A stretch of DNA of 64,000 bases from Luteimonas mephitis DSM 12574 (GTDB taxonomy: Bacteria; Pseudomonadota; Gammaproteobacteria; Xanthomonadales; Xanthomonadaceae): positions 360,566 through 424,565 of the forward strand of contig NZ_KE383816.1 in assembly GCF_000422305.1 (NCBI RefSeq). The letters run 5' to 3'. The position numbers and the translations under genes were made by a program. The notes below the pieces were generated by a model. It made no database searches, had not been told where the DNA came from, and saw only the letters and a program-made list of their open reading frames with translations. The number at the start of each line of letters is the position of its first letter. Position 1 is the stretch's first letter. Positions 20,522 through 29,275 of this stretch are shown one piece after another.

Positions 20522-23251
20522 TTATTGAGCGCGGATGACGGGCAAGTCTTCCGAACGACGATCCAGCAACCCCTGGTAGACGTCGCGATAGTGCAACGAC
20601 ATCGCAGCGGTGGTGTTGTGCTGTCCTTCTGCCGCCTGCCAGTCCAGGACCGCCTGCACGCGGCGGGCGTAGCCCGCAGTATCGGCCAACGCCGTTTCCA
20701 GTGCCAGCAGGATATCGTCAGGCTGGCTGTCCGGCGGAATCAGCCACCCTGCCCCGGAAGCACGTATCCGGTCGCCGACTGCGCCGATGTCCATCGCAAG
20801 CACGGGGATTCCGCAGGACCACATTTCAGTCAGCGTGTGGCAGTACGTCTCCGGCCAGATCGACAGGATCATGCCCAGCGTCGGCCGGATCTTCGCGACG
20901 CGTTCGGAGAAGGAAGCCCTGTCGTATCGGCCATGCTGGACGCCCACACCTTGCAAGCCCTGCGCAACCGCACCGAGCAGGTGGAACTCGAATCGCTTCC
21001 CGTTATCGGATTTCGCCATCTGGCGGATCAGCTCACTCCCCTTTGCGGGGCCGATGTTGCCGGGAATCAGGACGCGCGAGGGGCTCGCGGAATTGGGGGG
21101 CTCGGCCGTCGCCGTGTAGCCGGCGAAATCGCGGCCGTGCGGAATCACGCGAACCCGGCCAGCGAGCATCGGGTAGTTCGATTCTATCAGGGCGGCAGCA
21201 GACGATGCGGTCGTGATGAAGGCATTGCAACTCGAGAAAAAACGCTCGAAGCGCGCACGCCAATGATGAATGAATTTGTGCTTGAGCTCGGGCACCGGGC
21301 TTGCAGGCCAGAGTGCGCTGGTGCAATTGCCCTCGCCCGGCGTGCAGCGCCCTCCGCAATACCGCAAGTCATGGTCAAGGAGGTTGTGCGATGCACAGAT
21401 GGAATAGAAGTCATGGAGCGAATAGACGACCGGGATGCCAATGGCCTGCGCGATCTCGGCAAGATTCATGCTGTGCCATGCGATATGGCGGATGTGCAGC
21501 AACTGTATCGAGTATCGATAGAGGAAGTCCGCCACGGTCTGGTCGTACTGGTCCGAGGCATGGGCCGTCGGTTCTACCCGGACGGCGAGTTCGACTTTCT
21601 CGCGCGGGCGCAACTCGTCGCCAACGAGTTCATACAGGCTGATCAGCCCGCCGTCGCACTGCAGGAGGAAGCAGTCGTAGGCATCGTCCAGCGCGCGCAT
21701 CAGGTCCATGTTTGTCTGCGGCGTCCCGCCGGTCTGCGTCGAGATCACGAACAGCATGCGACGCCTGGCAGGCACCGTTTCCGCGGCACGAACCGCCTTG
21801 CCGATCCGGGCGCGCAGCGCATTGAACTCCATGTCCCGGAATCGTCTGGTCAGCGCCTTGTACTCGGGGAAATCCTGCGCCAGCTGGCTTGCGCCCGCCT
21901 GGAGAAGCGCGGTCTTCTCCTCGCGAAAGCTTTGCGACCGCTTATGGAAGACAAGCGCCTTGTCGCAGACCACGTTGCGCCAGCCCGCGCGCACTGCGCG
22001 CATGCAGAAGTCATTTTCCTCCCCGTAGCCGCGGGGGTACTTGCGCTCGTCAAAGGCTCCCAGGTAATCGAGCGCGGACCTGCGCATATACATGCAGAAT
22101 CCGTTGCCGGTCGGGACCTCCAGCAGCGCGCCTGTCGTCGCGAACGTGACGGCGCGGGCGAAGCCTGCGTTGTCCATGCCTTGTGGGACAAGGTTCTCCT
22201 CGCCAATCACGGGAACGGAGAACGCGCCGGCATTGTTGGATAGCGCAGTCACCGTCGCCACGCGATCTAGTGCATACACGGCATATCTGAGGTTGTGCAG
22301 CCATCGCTCGGTGACCACCGTGTCGCTATTCAGCAGCACGACATCGTTCCCCGGGAGCGCCGCGATCCCCTTGTTGACGGTCCGGGTGTAACCGAGGTTC
22401 TCGGCATTCCTTTCGACCACGAAGCGCGGCCGGTCGCCATAGCGGTCGAGAAGAGTCCGCATACCAGGCTGCGTGCTGCAGTCGTCGATGACGAGTACGC
22501 GCGACCAAGGGGGCAAATGCTCGGCCAGCGATGCCAGGCACTCGGACACGGCATCGAGCGCATTGTAAACAGGCACCAGCACCGTGACAGGCTGCACCAG
22601 CCCCCCCCGGACGGCCGACAGGTACCTTGCCGCTGCGGCGGCCATGGGTGGATGCTTCAGCGCGACCGTGCGGGGGCTGCGCTTGAGCGAATTCCCCGTC
22701 AGCTTGACCCTGACGTCCAGTTCCGTCCCCTCGGGGAAGACATTGGATGTCCACGACATCTCGAAGCCGGCGTTTTCACCGTCGTATCCGAGCCGTCCCA
22801 CATCGACGCGGGGACGATTGCTGGAGAACGGCATGACCAACTCGCCGTCGGCATACAACTCCAGTTCAACCGCGCTGCCGGGACGCAACGTATCCACCAC
22901 CCAGCCCGAGATTTTCCCCCGCTCCATGCGATCGACGTAACCGTCGAAACGGACGCGGTCTCGCTCGCGTGCGAGCAGGTAACCGACAAAACCGGAGACC
23001 GAGGCGTGCGTGTCGGTCGTGCTATGGGCAGCGGCATCGAACGACGGGCCCGGCGATCGGCCGAGGCGACCGCCAAACCGGACGTAGTGCTCCGCCGGGT
23101 CCATGTCCAGCAGGCCGACATCGGGGTACTGCTCCAGATACCACGACTCGTCGAAGATCTCGGAACCACGGACCAGCGCGACCTGCTTCCGGACACTGAT
23201 GGTGTCCGCCGTCACCGGCTCGTTGCTCATGGAAGTCGACTGTGTTGGCAT
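20522..23251 (-). CDS. Multidomain glycosyltransferase (FD..YL repeat, GW.D domain, GT2, GT4)
   Basis: A 909-residue protein with four parts. Residues 29-72 form one FD..WYL..YPDV...DP..HY repeat shared with three neighbours. Residues 102-200 form a GW.VD-type domain (ISGWVVDTLRPGSA) similar to the C-termini of Wzt and of the methyltransferase/kinase in this locus. Residues 222-460 are a GT2 (TVLVPVYNALDAV, VIDDCST, VLLNSDTVV). Residues 490-890 are a GT4-like GT-B enzyme (LIPGNIGPAKG, ETYCHTLTEMWSCGIPVLA). It probably adds two sugars to the polysaccharide. AGGA lies seven nt before ATG 23251; ATG 23230 is the alternative. Confidence 0.83.
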   Translation of the reverse strand: MPTQSTSMSNEPVTADTISVRKQVALVRGSEIFDESWYLEQYPDVGLLDMDPAEHYVRFGGRLGRSPGPSFDAAAHSTTDTHASVSGFVGYLLARERDRVRFDGYVDRMERGKISGWVVDTLRPGSAVELELYADGELVMPFSSNRPRVDVGRLGYDGENAGFEMSWTSNVFPEGTELDVRVKLTGNSLKRSPRTVALKHPPMAAAAARYLSAVRGGLVQPVTVLVPVYNALDAVSECLASLAEHLPPWSRVLVIDDCSTQPGMRTLLDRYGDRPRFVVERNAENLGYTRTVNKGIAALPGNDVVLLNSDTVVTERWLHNLRYAVYALDRVATVTALSNNAGAFSVPVIGEENLVPQGMDNAGFARAVTFATTGALLEVPTGNGFCMYMRRSALDYLGAFDERKYPRGYGEENDFCMRAVRAGWRNVVCDKALVFHKRSQSFREEKTALLQAGASQLAQDFPEYKALTRRFRDMEFNALRARIGKAVRAAETVPARRRMLFVISTQTGGTPQTNMDLMRALDDAYDCFLLQCDGGLISLYELVGDELRPREKVELAVRVEPTAHASDQYDQTVADFLYRYSIQLLHIRHIAWHSMNLAEIAQAIGIPVVYSLHDFYSICASHNLLDHDLRYCGGRCTPGEGNCTSALWPASPVPELKHKFIHHWRARFERFFSSCNAFITTASSAAALIESNYPMLAGRVRVIPHGRDFAGYTATAEPPNSASPSRVLIPGNIGPAKGSELIRQMAKSDNGKRFEFHLLGAVAQGLQGVGVQHGRYDRASFSERVAKIRPTLGMILSIWPETYCHTLTEMWSCGIPVLAMDIGAVGDRIRASGAGWLIPPDSQPDDILLALETALADTAGYARRVQAVLDWQAAEGQHNTTAAMSLHYRDVYQGLLDRRSEDLPVIRAQ

Positions 23252-23475
23252 GGGGATCCTGTCTCAGTTCGTGGCAACGTCGTGCAGGGGATTCAGGCGA
23301 CGGCGACGGCACGCGTCTTTGGCAACCATCCCGATCGCACCCCTGCCCGCTTGCATCCAGGGCCGCACGAAGGCACCACGCGCGTCCGTGCTTCCCGAAC
23401 GCTCGGCCCAGTGTTCGGAGAACAACCATTGCAGCGCTTCACTCACGCTCGCCCCTGGATGCCTGACTACCGATC

Positions 23476-25413
23476 TCAAGGATGTTCCGCCGGCTTCGCT
23501 TCGCGCTCATTATCCAATCGCTGTCGGATGTAGTGAACCAGCGGATTGCACCCAGATGCGGCCATGCCCGGACATGAGTCGCGATAGGCGACGGTCTTGA
23601 ACTCTTCGCTTGGGTCCCGCCCTTCGATTGCACCATGCAACAGATAGTGTTCGATCGGATCGGCACCGCTCGCAAGGACGTCGGGATTCATCACAAGGTA
23701 CCAGGCATCATCGAACAGACCCGACGCGCGAATGAGCTCGGCGTCCCTTCGCACCGCGGGATCCTGCGCTCGCGCGTCGTCCCGCCTGAACCTTCCAGCC
23801 AACCATCTCACGGGCATGGTGGCGCGCCAGGAACGGCTGGCCTTCATCCCCTCGACCTCGCGCCACACGGCATCATGGAGGCGCCGCGCAGCCCGAACCC
23901 GCGCCTTCAACATGGCGTTCGCGCGATTCTGATCAGCCAACCTCCTGCGCACCAGCTCGCTTGCCTCACGCCGATCCGCCAGCTCCGCGTGCATGCCCGC
24001 GACTTCGGTCCGCCGCTTTCCCTCCAATCGAGCAGCCTCCGCGAGCTTCGCATCCAGTTCGCGGCCTGACGCCTGCGAGGCGGCCAGCGCCGCCTCCGCT
24101 TCCGCCAGCAGGCGTGTCAGCAGTACCGTCTCGCTAATCATGCGGCCAGCACTTTTATCCGCCATTGCTTTTTTTTCGGCAGCAACCCTCAGTTGCTCCC
24201 GGCTCGCAGCAAGGTCGCGCTCCCGCGCCGCCAATGCACTGCGAAGAGTTTCAGAATCCTTCGCCTGGGTGGCGATCACGTCCTGCATCTTGGCGTTCTG
24301 TTCGCCCAACGATGCGACCTGCTTGCGTTGTTCCTCGTTGACAGCCGCATACTCGGAAAGCCGCGCAGCCATCTCCTCCAACGCCAGCGCGAAATGAGCG
24401 CTTCCCTTCGCCAGCGCGCCAATCTCGTTGATCCCCTTTTGCACTCCATCGGAAATCGCCGCCAAGGCGACCCGCTGCTGTCCCAGCCCCTTTTGCATCC
24501 TGTCGACTGCCGGCAACATGGCCGCGACGGCGCGGTTGCGCTCAAGCTCCTTTTGCTTGCGCTCCGCATCCGCGCAACGCCTCTCCTGAGGCGTCACGAC
24601 TGATGGCAGCGTGGACTCGTAGCCAGCAAGAACCTCGTGCAGCTGCTTGTTCATGGAAGCGAACCGGGCTGGGGATGCCTTGCCATTGGACACCGCCTGG
24701 TAGAGCGCATTCTGCGGCGCGGTCGAGAACTCTCGCAGGTCCTCACGCATCTCGCGCTCACGATAGAGCCGCTCGTCGACAAATTTCGAGATCTCGTTTT
24801 CCAGTGGTTGCCGGAGACCGGCCACCCCCAGATCTTCCAGCTCCCGACCGAGGCGAGAAACCACGTCGCCCGGCCGCGTCATGAGGTCGCGATGCGCGAC
24901 GGTGATGCCCGCAAGGCCTTCGCTGGCGAGGTGAGCAGACATCACATAGCGCTGCCACAGTGCCAGTCCGACCTCGATCGGAATCTGGTTTCTGGTTTGC
25001 AGGCTTGCAGCGACTTCCACCGGGGATCGATGGATATGGATGCAGACCGGGGTTTCCAACACCCTCCGCCACAGGGGCAGCAGCAGGCACAACCGCGGTT
25101 CCTTGATGAACCATGGTCGGTGGGCATCCATCTCCAGAACGATGTTGCCGGCACGAAGGAGGAACTCCTCGACCACGTCGCCCGGCAGTTCGCTGATTTC
25201 GAAACCCGAGATGCGATTCCAGTCGCAGCCAGCCGAATGGAGCACGAAATCATTCAGCGCCCTGACGTCCCTGCGCTCCCAGAACCCCTTTGGATTCTCG
25301 CTGTTCGCACCCGTGCCGATCCCTTCGGCGCCGAAATAGACGCCCATCAGGTTCAGCAACCTCGCAAGCACTGACGTGCCCGATCGGTGCATGCCTAGCA
25401 CGATCAGCTGCAT
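23476..25413 (-). CDS. Sulfotransferase-like domain, long coiled coil and FD..YL repeat
   Basis: A 645-residue protein. Residues 1-205 are a sulfotransferase-family domain with the PAPS loop GMHRSGTSVLARLL and the 3'-phosphate region HIHRSPVEVAAS. Residues about 270-510 are highly charged and heptad-like (many E, R, K, A, L), a long coiled coil. The C-terminus (560-640) carries FD..YL..NPDV repeat units. No TM helix or signal is seen. It may sulfate the glycan while held in an assembly by the coil and repeat. The coil is reminiscent of the chain-length ruler in WbdD of E. coli O9a, but that parallel is only structural analogy. A 224-bp gap follows before the next gene, with nothing recognised in it. 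Confidence 0.75.
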   Translation of the reverse strand: MQLIVLGMHRSGTSVLARLLNLMGVYFGAEGIGTGANSENPKGFWERRDVRALNDFVLHSAGCDWNRISGFEISELPGDVVEEFLLRAGNIVLEMDAHRPWFIKEPRLCLLLPLWRRVLETPVCIHIHRSPVEVAASLQTRNQIPIEVGLALWQRYVMSAHLASEGLAGITVAHRDLMTRPGDVVSRLGRELEDLGVAGLRQPLENEISKFVDERLYREREMREDLREFSTAPQNALYQAVSNGKASPARFASMNKQLHEVLAGYESTLPSVVTPQERRCADAERKQKELERNRAVAAMLPAVDRMQKGLGQQRVALAAISDGVQKGINEIGALAKGSAHFALALEEMAARLSEYAAVNEEQRKQVASLGEQNAKMQDVIATQAKDSETLRSALAARERDLAASREQLRVAAEKKAMADKSAGRMISETVLLTRLLAEAEAALAASQASGRELDAKLAEAARLEGKRRTEVAGMHAELADRREASELVRRRLADQNRANAMLKARVRAARRLHDAVWREVEGMKASRSWRATMPVRWLAGRFRRDDARAQDPAVRRDAELIRASGLFDDAWYLVMNPDVLASGADPIEHYLLHGAIEGRDPSEEFKTVAYRDSCPGMAASGCNPLVHYIRQRLDNEREAKPAEHP

Positions 25414-25503
25414 ACCATCCCCGGGTGCGCAAGAAGTTGGGGCGGGCTTGGGTACTCTCGTTTACCGGGGAACAATTGCCGCCTCCTTCTCATTCGCATG
25501 ACA

Positions 25504-25896
25504 TCAGCTCGACGAATCCAGCGACATCTTGATCTCGGTCGTCGATATTTCCGCCGTTCTTGGCAAGTACACCACTTCGCAATACTGCGACAGTGCATCG
25601 AACCTTCCAGACCAATCGGCCCCCATCACGAAGACATCCGCACCGTAGCGCATGATGTCACCCGCCTTCTGGTCCCAGTCCCGTTCGGGGAACACCTCGT
25701 CCACGTAGCGGATGGACTCCAGCACGGCCTTCCTGTTCTCGTAGTTCAGCAACGATGACTTGTGCTTGCCGCGGTTGAATTCATCGGTTGAGAGTCCAAC
25801 CACAAGTCTGTCGCCCAGTGCGCGGGCGCGCCTGAGCAGGTTGACGTGCCCCACGTGGAGGATATCGAATGTTCCATAGGTAATCACCGTCTTCAT
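25504..25896 (-). CDS. tagD: Glycerol-3-phosphate cytidylyltransferase (TagD-like)
   Basis: A 130-residue nucleotidyltransferase with the HxGH motif HVGH at residues 14-17, RYVDEVFPE, and the terminal motif STTEIK. Length and motifs match TagD, which makes CDP-glycerol from CTP and sn-glycerol 3-phosphate. Its ATG overlaps the stop of the upstream gene encoding a CDP-glycerol glycerophosphotransferase-like protein (ATGA), so donor synthase and user are co-translated. In a Gram-negative this points to glycerol-phosphate on a surface glycan rather than teichoic acid. Other CDP-alditols are possible but less likely. Confidence 0.9.
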   Translation of the reverse strand: MKTVITYGTFDILHVGHVNLLRRARALGDRLVVGLSTDEFNRGKHKSSLLNYENRKAVLESIRYVDEVFPERDWDQKAGDIMRYGADVFVMGADWSGRFDALSQYCEVVYLPRTAEISTTEIKMSLDSSS

Positions 25897-28655
25897 TCGA
25901 TACCTCCGGGTCCGGCTATTGCATCAAGGAAGCCGGCCGATTCAACCCCTGAGTCCTCGCGCACGTAAAGCTGCCTGACCTTCATGGCGACGCGCCATGA
26001 ATTGCTGTCATCTGCATGATCGAAGAATAACTGGCGCTTCCACTGATAACTGCACTCTGCCAGTTCCCCGACTGGTTCGAAGACTCTTTCCAATGCAGAC
26101 ATGAATCCGATGAAGTCTCGGCAGACGGGTCCCGGGAAAACATGCTCCATGTCATAGAAGAGACCACGCTCCGAGTTCGCATAATCGTCGTAGTCGTAAG
26201 CGAAGCTGACCATTGGTCGGCCTGTCAGCATAAAATCGATGAAGCAACTGGAGTAGTCGGTAACCAGGGCCGCGGCCTCCCGGTAAATAACCTCGACATC
26301 CGGAAAAAGCCGGTCCGACAGGTCCAGGGTGTCCGGACCTCGAAGCATGCTGAAGTAGGTACGGGCCTTGTCCGCCATGTGCTCCCGGACCCCCAGGACT
26401 GCGTTGTTCCTGCGCAACCAGCCATGCAGCGAATCAACCTCGTCGCTCGTGAAGCGGTAATACGCATCCTGCTGGCCGGCTTTGAACGTCGGCACGAACA
26501 GGACCAGGCGACGCCCCGCGCAGAGTTCGACGATGCGATTGCCCTGCGCGCGCAAGTCCGGCGGCAAGCGTTCGAAGCTGCGCGTGATGAAATCATGGCG
26601 TGGCAATCCAGTGCACCAGACCTGGTGATAGCTCAGCGGGTGGAATGCCGTGGCCATGGCCAGGGTGTCGACCTTGGACGAACTGATCACGGCCTTGCAC
26701 TTCGAATGTTCGTTTGCAATCCCCTTCAAATTCCCCTTCATGTCGAGGGAGGCATAGCCAATGCGCTTCAATGGGATGCCGTGCCAGAGATTGATCAGGT
26801 TGTGCAGCCTGGGATTTACTGGAAACACCAGGTTGCGCGCAGGACTGTGCTTGATGAAGATCTGCTTCGCCCGCAGGAGGTGATACTGGCCTTCCGGGCT
26901 TTCCAGCGGCGCCACCACGACGTTCGCACCATCGACGGCGACGGGCTTGCCGCGGGTCAGGACGATCTTCTTGATCGACGGGTCGAATCGCACCTCCTCG
27001 AAGAGTGCGCGCTCGTTCCCGGCGAACGTGTTGTTGAATGCGCACGCCGGAAATGCCCACCAGTGATCGAACTTTGGCGTTTCCCGGTCCGCCTTCCTGA
27101 AATCATCGCCGCGAAGCACGACCGGCACGATGGTCCGCCCGTCGGCATCTTCGATAATGCTGAAACTGCGATGCAACTTCCCGTGATCCGACACGCGCAA
27201 CAGGTTGCGCTCGATCATGTCGACCGGCGCCTCGGGTACAAGCGTCCGCACCGTTTCCTTCCAGCCAGCCAACCCCGGGGTGTCGTAGTGGTTCTCCGAC
27301 AGGAAATAGCGCTTCAGGAACGGATACCCATTCCTGATCAGATCGAAGTGATAGCGGGTATAGATCGGATGGAATGGATAAAGGTGGTCGATGAAGGTAT
27401 CGAACAGGTACTGCCTGCCAATGAGATAGTGGGTCAGCCCGATTTCGTACTTCTGGATGACACGCAACTTGGCGCTCTGCGGGCCAACCGCATCGAGCCG
27501 TCGCCGGAAGCCGGGGTCCTGGATAACCGGCTTGCGGTAAGCCAGGAAATAGGACCCGACATGGAAGTCGTACAGATAGTCGCGCTCATAGGCGTCCACC
27601 AGCGAGGATCGCACCTCTTCCATCGGAATAGGATCGCGGAAGCCGTTGCTGGCGGCTTCACGGGTCCGGGCGAGCCCCTTCGTGGCCTGGACGCCCCACC
27701 AATCGCAAGCCCTGGCATCCATCTTGGCGAACATCGGGGCCAACTCCCGAAGCAGGTAGCTGCTGTCGTTGGCAAGAATCAACTCATCGTACTGTCCGAC
27801 GGTGCTCCAACCCACATGATCCCTGGCTAGCGCCGACCATGAGCCAAAATCGTAGGCGCCATGGCGATAGGCCCAGCACGCGCGGGTGAACGGCCGAAGT
27901 TTCTCGAGCTCCCCGTCCTGCATGACGCAGTCGGCCAGGTAGTAGACGTCGGCAAACCGGCTCAGTTCGCGCACGAAAGCAATAACGCAATCATCGACAA
28001 CGCCGTCCGCGTCGTAACCTGCAAACAGGCAGATGCGTCGGACGCTTGCGCCGGCCGCGTAGGCGTGGCCGCTGCCGGGACGATATGGCTCCGGTCGGGT
28101 GGGATAGCCAGCGGCCTTGCCGACCAGTGCGTAATGCAGCAACGGGTTGATTGCCTCCCGGGAGGGATCCAGATGGCTGGACCAGTACCACCAGACGTCG
28201 AACTCCGGCATTGGCTTGCGAAGGCCACGCCAACCGTACCGGCAGAAATGCACCAGGGGATCCAGCCCCGCTGCGGCCACGTCCGGATTATTCTGCAGAT
28301 AGTAGGGCGCATCAAAGAGCCCGCTGGCGACGAGCAGATCGATCTCGGCCTTCAGTTGCGGATCATCTGCATCCGGTGCTTTTTCAACTGCGCCGACGGA
28401 TCCGGCGAGCGTCTTGCCCAATCCGTCCAGGGCGGCATTGGGGCCGATGCCGAGTTGCCGGCCATGGACAAGGTAGTGACGCAGTGGATCCAGGCAGCTG
28501 GCAGCTGCTTCAGGGCATCTGCCCAGATACCAGTCGCAGTCGAACCAACCGGACCTGCACAGGAACTCCATGCATGCGGCGACGTCATCCCCTCCTTCCT
28601 GGGATTCAGGCCCGTTCGCAACGGCGTGCACTTCGTCGGACACCTCGGCGCTCAT
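25893..28655 (-). CDS. RgpF / CDP-glycerol glycerophosphotransferase-like fusion with FD..YL repeats
   Basis: A 920-residue protein. Residues 30-190 hold about three FD..YL repeat units (GLFDAPYYLQNNPDVAAAG is the clearest). Residues 205-520 resemble the rhamnan synthesis RgpF domain (LFAGYDADGVVDD, DWWGVQATKG). Residues 560-900 resemble the TagF/Glyphos_transf family (NLWHGIPLKRIGY, TGLPRHDF, VTDYSSCFIDFMLTGRPM). It likely transfers glycerol phosphate, and perhaps rhamnose, onto the glycan. The start at 28655 overlaps the stop of the upstream gene (ATGA); the frame stays open a further 60 nt. Downstream it overlaps tagD. Confidence 0.82.
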   Translation of the reverse strand: MSAEVSDEVHAVANGPESQEGGDDVAACMEFLCRSGWFDCDWYLGRCPEAAASCLDPLRHYLVHGRQLGIGPNAALDGLGKTLAGSVGAVEKAPDADDPQLKAEIDLLVASGLFDAPYYLQNNPDVAAAGLDPLVHFCRYGWRGLRKPMPEFDVWWYWSSHLDPSREAINPLLHYALVGKAAGYPTRPEPYRPGSGHAYAAGASVRRICLFAGYDADGVVDDCVIAFVRELSRFADVYYLADCVMQDGELEKLRPFTRACWAYRHGAYDFGSWSALARDHVGWSTVGQYDELILANDSSYLLRELAPMFAKMDARACDWWGVQATKGLARTREAASNGFRDPIPMEEVRSSLVDAYERDYLYDFHVGSYFLAYRKPVIQDPGFRRRLDAVGPQSAKLRVIQKYEIGLTHYLIGRQYLFDTFIDHLYPFHPIYTRYHFDLIRNGYPFLKRYFLSENHYDTPGLAGWKETVRTLVPEAPVDMIERNLLRVSDHGKLHRSFSIIEDADGRTIVPVVLRGDDFRKADRETPKFDHWWAFPACAFNNTFAGNERALFEEVRFDPSIKKIVLTRGKPVAVDGANVVVAPLESPEGQYHLLRAKQIFIKHSPARNLVFPVNPRLHNLINLWHGIPLKRIGYASLDMKGNLKGIANEHSKCKAVISSSKVDTLAMATAFHPLSYHQVWCTGLPRHDFITRSFERLPPDLRAQGNRIVELCAGRRLVLFVPTFKAGQQDAYYRFTSDEVDSLHGWLRRNNAVLGVREHMADKARTYFSMLRGPDTLDLSDRLFPDVEVIYREAAALVTDYSSCFIDFMLTGRPMVSFAYDYDDYANSERGLFYDMEHVFPGPVCRDFIGFMSALERVFEPVGELAECSYQWKRQLFFDHADDSNSWRVAMKVRQLYVREDSGVESAGFLDAIAGPGGIE

Positions 28656-29275
28656 TCCAGCGCAGTCCGCGACTGCTGGCTGTGCACAACCGGATTGATG
28701 CCGGAACGGCGACATTCCGGGTTCTGCGCAAGATAGTCTTCCGTACTGAAGTTCGGGCCTGGATCGCGACCTTCGGCGGCTCCGCAGCGCAGGTAGTGGG
28801 CCGCTGGGCTGACTCCAGCCAAAGCCACGTCGGGATAGTGTTGCAGGTACCAGGCTGGCTGGAAAACCTGCGACATTTCAATCAGCCGGGTGTGCTCCGC
28901 CTCGATACGGCTCGCCGTCGACTGCCAATGCCTGGCGAGGAAGCGCAGCCACGGCCAGCGGGAGACCAGGAATCGACGCCACGTGATCGGGGAGCCGGGC
29001 TCGCGCACCTCCCAATATGCACGCGAGAGCTCCCTGGCGAGGCATTCGGCAAGATATGTCGAAATCGCTTCGGCATTGCTGCCCCTCGCCTGCCAGTGCG
29101 CAACCTGCTCAGCAAGCGGCTCCTGCTCCGCGCGTACCTGCGCGAGTTCACGCCGGCAAACCAGCAAGGCTTCCGAGAGCTTGTGGGTGTCGCTTTGTGT
29201 CTCCATAGATTGCACCTGGTTCTCCGGCCAATTGTCATGCGGCCTTGTGGAACTGCCGTCGCGGCGCCCCATCAT
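28652..29275 (-). CDS. Coiled-coil protein with FD..YL repeat
   Basis: A 207-residue protein with no enzyme domain. Residues 28-60 are a predicted coil; 95-115 a basic/aromatic patch; 137-207 carry one full repeat (FQPAWYLQHYPDVALAG) and a degenerate second one (YLAQNPECRRSGINPVVH). The repeat is shared with three neighbouring large proteins, so this small one may act as an adaptor in a multi-enzyme complex. ATG 29275 overlaps the stop of the upstream gene (ATGA); an ATG at 29206 would remove 23 residues. Function not known. Confidence 0.65.
   Translation of the reverse strand: MMGRRDGSSTRPHDNWPENQVQSMETQSDTHKLSEALLVCRRELAQVRAEQEPLAEQVAHWQARGSNAEAISTYLAECLARELSRAYWEVREPGSPITWRRFLVSRWPWLRFLARHWQSTASRIEAEHTRLIEMSQVFQPAWYLQHYPDVALAGVSPAAHYLRCGAAEGRDPGPNFSTEDYLAQNPECRRSGINPVVHSQQSRTALE

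Noticed and set aside
23252-23479. 71-codon minus-strand frame between the 645- and 909-residue protein genes
   Set aside because: TTG start, no domain and no ribosome-binding site; treated as chance.
26142-27830. 562-codon plus-strand frame opposite the RgpF/TagF fusion
   Set aside because: Composition is that of an antisense shadow; no domain, and the minus-strand frame has clear family motifs.
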